Of a stretch of 6,545 bases of DNA, positions 1 to 6,136 are shown piece after piece. Below the pieces are notes generated by a model. The model worked only from the letters and a program-made list of their open reading frames with translations, was not told the DNA's origin and made no database searches. A program made the translations under genes and the position numbers. Origin of the DNA: Acidobacteriota bacterium (GTDB taxonomy: Bacteria; Acidobacteriota; Vicinamibacteria; Vicinamibacterales; Vicinamibacteraceae); contig JAEZDP010000387.1 of NCBI GenBank assembly GCA_023418055.1, forward strand, positions 1 through 6,545, in the 5' to 3' direction. Each line of letters starts with the position of its first letter. Positions within the stretch are counted from its first letter, which is position 1.

Positions 1-2
1 AG

Positions 3-2072
3 TTCGAATGGGCACGACGGGTGGCCGAAGGCGCTGACCTCGAGGCGCTGTGGCAGGCGTGGACTCGGGTGCATGCCCCGGTCGAGGCCACCGATCTCGC
101 CGGCAGGCCGACGACGACGTCTGCGCCGCTGCTGGCGTTCAGGGACTGGCTGGTGTCGCATGCGGGACGCAGCGGGCGGCGGGTGGTCAACGCCACGGGC
201 GCAGGCATGTTCTTCGGCGAGGGCGTCGAGCAGATGACGCTGGCCGAGGTGCTGCGCGACGCACCCGTCGGAGATCCGCCCGTCGTGCCGCGTGGGCCCG
301 TGCTCGCAACGCGGACGCGCAGTCGGACCGACGTGCACGCCGCGGTTGGCGACGTGCGTCGGGCGCTCACCTCGGGGGAGCGTGAGGCCACCATCGAGCG
401 GTTCGTGGCGTTCAGTGGCGGGGGATGGGACGCGACCGCCACGGCGGCTGCACTCGCCGACGCCCTCGCGCAACTCGAAGGCCCTGGCGGCGCTGAGGAG
501 GAGCACCAGGCCGCGCACCCTTTGCCTCTGCTGCGCCAGCTTCCAGAAGCGGTTCGGCGCTGGCGCCACGCGCTGAGAGGCACGCTCGAGGATCAGAGTG
601 GTGAGGTCGCCATCGGCGAGGCGTCAGCACTGCTCGCGATGGCTGCAACCCGCATTCATGACCTGGGCACGAACACGGTCCGACACGGCGACTCGTTTCC
701 CGTGCTCGGCGACCCGGAAGACGTCGCGCCCCTCAGCGCGCGTGCCCCGTGGCCTCCGTCCGCGCTCTGGCCGCTCCTGGCTGTCGAGGCGACGCTCGGC
801 CATGTCGTGACGCGTCCGTGGAAGGCCACCGGCTTCTCGACCCGCCCCGTGCTGCCGCGTGAGGTGGCCGACGAGACGCGCCTGCCGTTCGCGACCGACC
901 TCCCGCCCGCCGACAGCCCGGGGGCTGCCCACCTCTGTGCCCTGCTGGCGCTGCAGTGGGCGGCGGTCGTCGTAGACATGCAGGCGACAGACGAGTCTGT
1001 TGCCGCGTGTCAGCGGCACGCACTCGACGTGACGGCGGCGTCACTGGTGCCAGCCGACAACGCCGACGCCACCTTCCGGGGATCGCTCGTCGTCGACCGT
1101 ATGCCCGACCGCGCGGCGCCAGCTGTCCTTCGCGTCGCTCTAGATTCGCGGCGTGCGGCGCGGGTCGAGACCGGCACGCTCGTCGAGGGGGATAGCATCC
1201 GTGTTCCGCCTGTGCCTGTCGCCGCGGAGCTCGAAGGGCAGGCGCGTGTGTCCCTCAGTCTCGACTCCACACCCGACGTCGCCGACGGACCATCGTGGTG
1301 GGTCAGCCCGCGGGTGCTCACTGACGAAGGGATGCCGCGTGCGAGCATCGCCTACGTGTCCGGAGACGAGGTGACGTGCGTGGGACAACTCACCCACGCG
1401 CACAGCCTGCGCGTCCGCGCCGATGGCTCATGGGCGGCCGGACATGCCTGGCCTCGCCGGGTCTTCAACGAGCAGCCCCTCGCCGAGCGGGGCCTCCTGG
1501 CCTGGGGCTGGACACATCCGGGTCCTGGCTACGTGATGTACCGCGATACTCCGGAGGCTGAGGCCGTCGTCGAGTCTGTGCCGTTCGTGCCTGTGTGGTC
1601 GGCTCGGTGGAATGAGCGCTGGTACTTCACCACCACGACGACCGGCCTTGGCTCCTGGGCACCCGCCGTCGAGGGCGCGCTGCACTTCAGCGACGTCACG
1701 TTGCTCGACGTGCGCGCCACGCCAGAGGGTTTGCGTCTCGGCCTGTGTACGCGCGACGCGCAGGGAGGCCTGGTGCGACGCAGGGCGCGTCACTACCTGG
1801 TGTGGGACGGCACCTCAACTCCGACCGAGGCGCCGACCGGGCCTTTCGGGGGCGATACGGCACGCGCCCGCGGGGACCATGGCTGGACCGCTACCGTCTA
1901 TCCCGAAAGCGACATCGTCATGCTCGACTCCGACCTGGGGCGGCGGGTGACGATGCGCTGCTACTACCCCTTCAAGTGTGCCTGGCTCGGCACGTCACTG
2001 CTCGTCAGCACGATCGACAGCGAGGTCCTGCTGTTCGAGCAGTTGACGGTGGTGCTCGAGGCTGGGGCATGA
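3..2072 (+). CDS. DUF115/MptE-like (Maf-type) glycosyltransferase C-terminal part fused to a long unassigned, partly beta-rich region; 5' end outside window
   Basis: The frame is open to the window edge (it reads FEWARR before the GTG at 21), so the true start is probably upstream and the GTG is probably internal. Numbering from that GTG, residues ~25-85 have the layout that ends DUF115/Maf proteins: a D-x-x-G-x-P segment, TS, an R-D-W helix, then VVNATGAGMFF (residues 55-65) and QMTLAEVL. Maf/DUF115 proteins are known as glycosyltransferases that modify flagellin with nonulosonic acids; related DUF115 proteins lie in other glycan loci. Residues ~90-430 are Ala/Arg-rich and unrecognised. From about residue 440 to the end, short strands alternate with turns and aromatic repeats (YVSGDEVTCVG, WSARWNERWYF, HYLVWDG, LLVSTIDSEVLLFE), resembling propeller blades; this is inference. 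I see no signal peptide or membrane segment. The stop overlaps the next start as ATGA. DUF115 assignment about 0.7; the function of the rest is unknown. Confidence 0.8.
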   Translation, partial: FEWARRVAEGADLEALWQAWTRVHAPVEATDLAGRPTTTSAPLLAFRDWLVSHAGRSGRRVVNATGAGMFFGEGVEQMTLAEVLRDAPVGDPPVVPRGPVLATRTRSRTDVHAAVGDVRRALTSGEREATIERFVAFSGGGWDATATAAALADALAQLEGPGGAEEEHQAAHPLPLLRQLPEAVRRWRHALRGTLEDQSGEVAIGEASALLAMAATRIHDLGTNTVRHGDSFPVLGDPEDVAPLSARAPWPPSALWPLLAVEATLGHVVTRPWKATGFSTRPVLPREVADETRLPFATDLPPADSPGAAHLCALLALQWAAVVVDMQATDESVAACQRHALDVTAASLVPADNADATFRGSLVVDRMPDRAAPAVLRVALDSRRAARVETGTLVEGDSIRVPPVPVAAELEGQARVSLSLDSTPDVADGPSWWVSPRVLTDEGMPRASIAYVSGDEVTCVGQLTHAHSLRVRADGSWAAGHAWPRRVFNEQPLAERGLLAWGWTHPGPGYVMYRDTPEAEAVVESVPFVPVWSARWNERWYFTTTTTGLGSWAPAVEGALHFSDVTLLDVRATPEGLRLGLCTRDAQGGLVRRRARHYLVWDGTSTPTEAPTGPFGGDTARARGDHGWTATVYPESDIVMLDSDLGRRVTMRCYYPFKCAWLGTSLLVSTIDSEVLLFEQLTVVLEAGA
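2058..2061 (+). promoter_or_regulatory. Ribosome binding site (GAGG) for the family 2 glycosyltransferase
   Basis: GAGG lies 7 bases before the ATG at 2069, inside the last codons of the upstream gene. It supports the ATG at 2069, which overlaps the upstream TGA, over the second in-frame ATG at 2075. Confidence 0.5.
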
Positions 2073-3070
2073 GCATGCCAGTTGCTGACCGTGCGATGGT
2101 CGTCACGGTCTGCTGCCTCACCTACAACCAGCGCCGCTTCGTAGAGGACACGCTCGACGGCTTCGTGCGTCAGCGGGTCACGGTCCCCGTCGAGATCATC
2201 ATTCACGACGATGCGTCCGACGACGGAACGGCCGACGTGGTCAGTGCCTTTGCGCGCGCCCATCCGGGGACGGTACGGGCGGTGCTGCAGTCGCGCAACC
2301 AGATGTCGCAGGGCGTCAACCCGTTCGTGCACTACATCTGGCCGCTCATCCGGGGCAGGTACGTGGCGATCTGCGAGGGCGACGACTACTGGACCGATCC
2401 GCTCAAGCTGCAGAAGCAGGTGGACCACCTCGACGCGCATCCGGATCAGCACGGATGCTTCCATCCGGTGCGGGTGGTGCACGACGACGGGGCAGCTCTG
2501 CCTTTTACGTGGCCCACGCGCGATGCGCTGCCTGCGGCCTTCGACGGCCAGGGCGTCGACCTGCAGCAGCTGCTGAAGGCCAATGTCGTCCACACGCCGT
2601 CGGTGATGTATCGCTGGCGCTTCCACGACGAGGCGTATCCCGGCGGCACGCCGCCACATCTCGTGCCCTTCGACTGGTTCCTCCACCTGTTGCACGCCGC
2701 GAAAGGACCGCTCGGACTGTTGCCCGACGTCATGGCCGTCTATCGGCGGCACACGGGCGGCATGTGGTGGGACGCCGGCCACGACATGGATGCCATCTAC
2801 CGGCGCCACGGGGTGGCGTATGCGCGGTTCGTCGCGGAGTGCGCTCGGGTGCTGGGCCAGACGCTTGCCGAGCCCCGTCTTCGCCAGACCCTCGGAGGGA
2901 TCGTCCGGGCGCTTGCGCACGCGGGCGACGTGCCGTCGCTCGAGCAGATCGCGGCCATGTCGCCCCGTCACTTCGACCTCGGCGTGGCAGCGATGGTGGA
3001 GACGGCGCACGCGAGTGCGCTCGCATCGGGATGTGAGGCAGATGCCCCTGTGCCGGCGTCACCGCGCTGA
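2069..3070 (+). CDS. Family 2 (GT-A fold) glycosyltransferase
   Basis: This is a 333-residue cytosolic glycosyltransferase expected to move a sugar from a nucleotide donor to a glycan or lipid-linked acceptor. The nucleotide-binding opening VTVCCLTYNQ (residues 12-21) is followed by IIIHDDASDDGT (43-54), the family's first Asp cluster. CEGDDYW (102-108) holds the metal/nucleotide DxD equivalent, followed by the usual P-L-K-L-Q-K-Q helix. NVVHTPSVMYR (172-182) and FDWFLHLL (201-208) lie in the acceptor half, and VMAVYRRHTGGMWW (221-234) is a typical C-terminal signature of GT2 proteins in O-antigen and capsule loci. The last ~100 residues are helical and variable. The open frame extends back to 1745, but that part is a shadow of the upstream gene; the ATG at 2069 overlaps the upstream stop and has a GAGG site. 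The two genes are probably translationally coupled. The 3' end overlaps the convergent gene by 12 bases. Donor and acceptor are unknown. Confidence 0.93.
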   Translation: MSMPVADRAMVVTVCCLTYNQRRFVEDTLDGFVRQRVTVPVEIIIHDDASDDGTADVVSAFARAHPGTVRAVLQSRNQMSQGVNPFVHYIWPLIRGRYVAICEGDDYWTDPLKLQKQVDHLDAHPDQHGCFHPVRVVHDDGAALPFTWPTRDALPAAFDGQGVDLQQLLKANVVHTPSVMYRWRFHDEAYPGGTPPHLVPFDWFLHLLHAAKGPLGLLPDVMAVYRRHTGGMWWDAGHDMDAIYRRHGVAYARFVAECARVLGQTLAEPRLRQTLGGIVRALAHAGDVPSLEQIAAMSPRHFDLGVAAMVETAHASALASGCEADAPVPASPR

Positions 3071-3955
3071 GGGGTACGCGGTCGAAATCAGATGGTCGTG
3101 GAAGCTTCCGTGGCGGGGCGCGTGTGCGTCCAGCTTGTAGGTGAGCTTGTGAACGGGCGACGCGTCGAGCACCTCCCGCCACTGACCCTCGTCGCCTGGG
3201 CTGAGCCAGCAGCCCTGCAACCGGTGGGCGGCATACGCGTCGAGCGGGAACGTCCGGTCCCATGCCTCCCTGAAGGGCGCGTGCCGTGCGTGCAGGGCCT
3301 CGAAGAGGAAGTGCAGCAGGAAGTAGTGCACCAGGGTGGTTCGGTGCGTCCAGTAGACGTACAACGCGTTCCTCAGCAGCGTGGGGATGACGTGACCGGG
3401 CCGGGACGCCATGAACCAACTCGAGAGCATGTAGGTATCGGTGTAGTTCCTGGCAAAGGCGAGGAAGCCCGAGTCGAGGCGCGCGGATGCGAACGACGGC
3501 AGGTGCACCATGCAATAGCAGGTGGCGTCCATCCACGTCCCGCCATGACGGCTCAGCAGGGCCACGCGGAGGATGTCCGAGAAGTGGGTGCGGTTGTGCG
3601 CGACCCGCTCCTGCACGACCGGAGGGATGATCACGTGTTCCCGAAGCGTCTCGTCGTCGAGCAGATGGAGTTCATCCTGGCGGTGCAGGCGGCGAAGGTG
3701 TGAGAGGCAGGCGTCGACGACGGGGGGCCTGTCCGCGAGGCCCTGTCCCCAGTACGCCCACACAGGCGTGGCCAGGGGCCGCGGGGCGGGCGCCGCCGTG
3801 TCCACCGCGCGCGTCAGGATGTCGTCGAGGTGGGCATCGACAAACGCGTGCACGTCCAGCCTGGCGGCAAGATGTTCGTGGCTGCGGCGCTGGAGCGCCG
3901 CCGCGGTCACCCCCGGGTCGAGGTCCGGCGCAGAGCCGTTCCGCTCGTCGATCAC
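3059..3955 (-). CDS. Capsular polysaccharide synthesis family (Caps_synth / GT32-like) glycosyltransferase
   Basis: This predicted 298-residue glycosyltransferase is the last gene of the four-gene operon. Its core matches the Caps_synth/GT32-like pattern. PVWAYWGQG (residues 64-72) is the nucleotide-binding first strand. LHLLDDETL (96-104) follows. HFSDILRVALLSRHGGTWMDAT (124-145) contains the conserved S-D-x-x-R and the G-G-x-W-x-D motif, with D143 as the donor/metal-binding acidic residue. SSWFMAS (178-184) and YVYW (199-202) continue the family pattern. Residues 1-60 are a poorly conserved helical leader. The frame is open back to 4231, but that extension lies inside the WbqC gene. I chose the GTG at 3955 because it overlaps the WbqC stop as GTGA, the same arrangement as the other junctions; no good Shine-Dalgarno is visible, which suits coupling. 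I see no membrane segment, although residues 207-219 are hydrophobic. It probably transfers the sugar made by the neighbouring genes; this is inference from context. Confidence 0.9.
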   Translation of the reverse strand: MIDERNGSAPDLDPGVTAAALQRRSHEHLAARLDVHAFVDAHLDDILTRAVDTAAPAPRPLATPVWAYWGQGLADRPPVVDACLSHLRRLHRQDELHLLDDETLREHVIIPPVVQERVAHNRTHFSDILRVALLSRHGGTWMDATCYCMVHLPSFASARLDSGFLAFARNYTDTYMLSSWFMASRPGHVIPTLLRNALYVYWTHRTTLVHYFLLHFLFEALHARHAPFREAWDRTFPLDAYAAHRLQGCWLSPGDEGQWREVLDASPVHKLTYKLDAHAPRHGSFHDHLISTAYPSAR

Positions 3956-4650
3956 GGCAGCGGATCCGAGGACGACGTGATGTCGTCTGCGAGCGCCGCC
4001 GGGTCCTCCGTGAGGATGCGGTGGAGAATCGATGCGGACGACCCCTGATAGTCTGGCAGGAACCTGAGGCGCATGCCAGCGGCAGCAAAGGCCACGGAGT
4101 CGTAGAGAGCCCGGCCGCCTGGCGCATTCACGTAGCACGAGGCGTCGAAATGACGTGCGATGGCGAGGACGCGTTGCTGGCCGCGCAGACTCTCTGGAAG
4201 CGCCAGCGTGCTCGACCTGACGACGCGCCACGGTAGCCCGAGGTGGTCGGCGACCGCGTGGAGCAGGCGCTCGAGGTAGTCGACCGGGCTTCCGCCGACG
4301 TCACGAAGGGCCCTCATCACCGTACGCGCACGATCGGGCACGGCGCGCAGCAGCGGAAAGCGCCGCAGCCGTGCGGCAAGCACCTCGTGTGCGTTGGCCT
4401 GAAACGTCAGCCCGTCGATGCGCACCGATTGCGGCGCGGGTGCCAGCGGCAGCGTGAGCCATTGCGGCTGCCCGGAGGCGTCGGGCAGTCGGTTGCGATG
4501 CACCCAGCCGCGCCTCGGAAACTGCACGCAGTCGTAGAGCACGAAGAGGTCGGTCGTTGCCAGCAGCCTGAAGTACCCGGCGTACGGGATGAAGTACGGC
4601 TGCATGATGGCCACGCGGGGCCCCTGACTCGACGCCGGTGAAGGGGTCAC
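3952..4650 (-). CDS. WbqC family protein
   Basis: This 232-residue protein belongs to the WbqC family, found in O-antigen, capsule and related sugar loci; its biochemical role is not, to my knowledge, settled. The opening is diagnostic: VAIMQPYFIPYAGYF (residues 13-27), then TDLFVLYDCVQFPRRGWVHRN (33-53), with the family's Y-D-x-V-Q-F and R-G-W-x-x-R-N. WLTLPL (64-69) follows, then YVNAPGGRALY (173-183), and an S-I-L-H segment (207-210) stands in place of the usual C-terminal S-I-x-D. The open frame runs back to 4812, but that part reads as Arg/His-rich shadow of the acyltransferase gene. The GTG at 4650 overlaps the acyltransferase stop as GTGA and gives a short 12-residue lead-in to the conserved start. 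The protein is cytosolic, with no signal peptide or membrane helix. Its place between an acyltransferase and a glycosyltransferase, in an operon divergent from a sugar aminotransferase, points to amino-sugar modification (inference). Confidence 0.93.
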   Translation of the reverse strand: MTPSPASSQGPRVAIMQPYFIPYAGYFRLLATTDLFVLYDCVQFPRRGWVHRNRLPDASGQPQWLTLPLAPAPQSVRIDGLTFQANAHEVLAARLRRFPLLRAVPDRARTVMRALRDVGGSPVDYLERLLHAVADHLGLPWRVVRSSTLALPESLRGQQRVLAIARHFDASCYVNAPGGRALYDSVAFAAAGMRLRFLPDYQGSSASILHRILTEDPAALADDITSSSDPLP

Positions 4651-5309
4651 GGCTTCACGCGGAAGCTGGGCGCCCTGCGGACGGCCGCGCTCTCGGCCGC
4701 ATACACGCCATCGGGACGCGTGTCGGACGTCACAACCGCGCCTGCACCAATCAGGCACCTGGGTGCGATGGTGATGCCGTCGCGCAACGTGGCGTTGATG
4801 CCGATGAAGCACTCGTCGCGCACGGTCACATTCCCCGAGATGGCCGCCCGCGGCGCGACGAAGCAGTGGTCGCCGATACGCGAGTGGTGCCCCACGTGGC
4901 TGCCCGTCCAGATGAACGAGTTCGAGCCGATCGACGCAAACGGCTGCACGATCGCGCCTTCCATGACGAAGGAGTTGTCGCCCGGCGTGAAGCCTTCAGG
5001 CGTGTACGCCCTGGCGCTCACGTACTGGGCCAGCCGGTATCCGAGCGCTCGCGCGTGCACGTACTTGCGCTTGCGCACCTGGTTCATCTGGCGATAGCTG
5101 ACCGCGACGAACATCTCGTGCGACGACGGCGGGTAGGCCCGCACCACCTCTTCGGCCGGGACCACGGGACGGCCCATCATCCGCGACTGCTCGATGTAGG
5201 CGCCGTCCACCGTGAAGGCCACCACCTCGTACGCCCGGTCGCGATCGAAGTAGTGCGCGCAGACCTCCGCCATCTGTCGTGCGCCGAAGACCACGAGCTT
5301 GCGTCTCAT
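4647..5309 (-). CDS. PglD/NeuD-like sugar O-/N-acyltransferase (left-handed beta-helix)
   Basis: This 220-residue acyltransferase is predicted to acylate an amino group on a nucleotide-linked sugar using acyl-CoA. Residues 1-95 form a Rossmann-like PglD_N domain: KLVVFGARQMAEV (4-16), VVAFTVD (29-35), GRPVVPAEEV (46-55) and MFVAVSYRQMN (66-76). Residues ~105-205 are hexapeptide-repeat coils, including EGAIVQPFASIGSNSFIW, ISGNVTV, ECFIGINATL and CLIGAGAVV. GSHVGHHSRIGDH (136-148) carries the likely catalytic histidine (H138, H141 or H142). PglD family members work on UDP-4-amino sugars; dTDP-sugar relatives also exist, so the donor here is open. The ATG at 5309 overlaps the methyltransferase stop as ATGA and begins at the conserved M-R-R-K-L strand. 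An in-frame ATG at 5321 has a GAGGG only 3 bases away and would add four residues, so I consider it less likely. The stop overlaps the WbqC start as GTGA. Confidence 0.92.
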   Translation of the reverse strand: MRRKLVVFGARQMAEVCAHYFDRDRAYEVVAFTVDGAYIEQSRMMGRPVVPAEEVVRAYPPSSHEMFVAVSYRQMNQVRKRKYVHARALGYRLAQYVSARAYTPEGFTPGDNSFVMEGAIVQPFASIGSNSFIWTGSHVGHHSRIGDHCFVAPRAAISGNVTVRDECFIGINATLRDGITIAPRCLIGAGAVVTSDTRPDGVYAAESAAVRRAPSFRVKP

Positions 5310-5983
5310 GACTGCCACCATTCGCCCTCGAGGGGGCTCGGCCGTTGGGGATGGCGATGAACGAACACGGCATATTCGTACAGCCCGTAGTCTGCGCGGA
5401 AGGTGTAGTGGCGGCTGATCTCTGCCGTCAGGAACGCCGCCAGATCGTCGTGCGCCCAATGGAACAGGTCGGCACGTTGCCGGTCCACGTGCCGGCTCAT
5501 CACGTTGAAGGCGATGCCGACACGCGCCGATGCGAACGCTGCGCGGATGAGCGTGCGGGCAAGCGACGCCATCGCGTCATGATCCAGGTCGACCTTCTCG
5601 GTCAGCACGCCGTTCATCACGACGACGTCCACGCTGCCGTCGGGAAGCGGCTGCGAGACGACGTCGCGGACGCTGAAGGCGTGGGCCGGCCACCGCGCCC
5701 GCGCGGCGGCAATCATGGCGGGCGAGCGGTCGACGCCCTGGTAGTCGACGTCCGCCTCGCGGCGAGTGGCGTGGAGGTAGTCGAGCAGCAGGCCTGGTCC
5801 GCAGCCGAGGTCGAGGACGACGGGGCGCGGGTCGTGCGGCAGCGAGTCCAGCAGCGAGAGGAGCGTCGAGAAGCGCACCTCGAGGTCGCGGGCGTTCGGC
5901 CAGTCCACACCGCGCGGGGTGCGGCCGTGCGCCGCGAGGCAGGATTCGTAGTGCGCGATGAGAGGGCTCCAATCGTCGGACAT
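5306..5983 (-). CDS. Class I SAM-dependent methyltransferase
   Basis: This 225-residue methyltransferase is the first gene of the operon. VVLDLGCGPGLLLDYL (residues 55-70) is motif I, the SAM glycine-rich loop. YQGVDRSPAMIAAAR (81-95) places D85 to bind the ribose. FSVRDV (103-108) is the adenine-contact strand, and SVDVVVMNGVLTEK (117-130) is motif IV/post-motif. The C-terminal part has AFNVMSRHVD, DLFHWAHDDL and RADYGLYEYAVFV, a pattern I associate with small methyltransferases beside WbqC and sugar aminotransferase genes; I cannot verify this here. The substrate is unknown: a sugar hydroxyl, an amino group or an N-acyl group are all possible. The frame is open back to 6289, but that extension crosses the divergent gene. 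The ATG at 5983 gives M-S-D-D-W, a natural N-terminus, although no clear Shine-Dalgarno precedes it. The stop overlaps the acyltransferase start as ATGA. Confidence 0.9.
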   Translation of the reverse strand: MSDDWSPLIAHYESCLAAHGRTPRGVDWPNARDLEVRFSTLLSLLDSLPHDPRPVVLDLGCGPGLLLDYLHATRREADVDYQGVDRSPAMIAAARARWPAHAFSVRDVVSQPLPDGSVDVVVMNGVLTEKVDLDHDAMASLARTLIRAAFASARVGIAFNVMSRHVDRQRADLFHWAHDDLAAFLTAEISRHYTFRADYGLYEYAVFVHRHPQRPSPLEGEWWQS

Positions 5984-6136
5984 GCGCGTGGTGGTGCGGT
6001 CGGCGATCCGGCTGACGGGTGTGTTATGTTCCAGCCTCGGCAACGACACGGGCCGGCAGCCAACGGCCTGCGGTGCCTGGCCCTCGACGATATCACCGCC
6101 AGTCATCCACACGCGCCCTGCGCGCGGGAGCGCGAC
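5984..6136. promoter_or_regulatory. Divergent intergenic region, probable promoters for the operon and the aminotransferase
   Basis: This is the only real gap between genes, and it separates divergently transcribed genes, so promoters for both are expected here. The one A/T-rich patch is at 6021-6031. It reads TATGTT on the + strand (6025-6030) and CATAAC on the - strand (6028-6023). Each matches four of six bases of a sigma-70 -10 box, but neither has a convincing -35 at 16-18 bases. The + frame of the aminotransferase stays open through the gap, with an ATG at 6026. That upstream peptide does not resemble the family and is probably non-coding. Confidence 0.35.
6126..6130 (+). promoter_or_regulatory. 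Ribosome binding site (GGGAG) favouring the GTG start of the aminotransferase
   Basis: GGGAG ends 6 bases before the GTG at 6137, which is good spacing. It is 18 bases from the ATG at 6149, too far to serve that start. The ATG at 6149 lacks a site of its own and is kept only as an alternative. Confidence 0.45.

Noticed and set aside
1745..2068. N-terminal extension of the family 2 glycosyltransferase frame back to 1745
   Set aside because: It overlaps the well-supported end of the upstream gene, reads as Arg-rich low-information protein, and the GT2 motifs begin just after the ATG at 2069.
1964..3010. 348-codon open frame on the - strand opposite the family 2 glycosyltransferase
   Set aside because: His/Arg/Val-rich translation without recognisable motifs; typical antisense shadow of a high-GC gene. 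The + strand product has clear family motifs.
3100..3109. Perfect 10-base palindrome GGAAGCTTCC near the convergent gene ends
   Set aside because: It has no loop and no following T-run, lies within codons of the Caps_synth gene, and a palindrome of this size can occur by chance, so it is not called a terminator.
2730..3536. 268-codon open frame on the - strand overlapping the Caps_synth gene
   Set aside because: Pro/Arg-rich frame-shifted shadow; the Caps_synth frame carries the conserved GGTWMD core.
4638..5360. 240-codon open frame on the + strand opposite the acyltransferase
   Set aside because: His/Arg/Asp-rich antisense shadow without motifs, while the - strand frame is a clear PglD-like protein.
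6051..6068. Short inverted repeat GGCCG / CGGCC in the divergent gap
   Set aside because: Five-base arms of pure G/C in a GC-rich region are expected by chance; there is no supporting operator or terminator feature.
6113..6130. Possible CCC/GGG pairing that could hide the ribosome site of the aminotransferase
   Set aside because: Only three firm base pairs; too weak to claim a regulatory hairpin or riboswitch.
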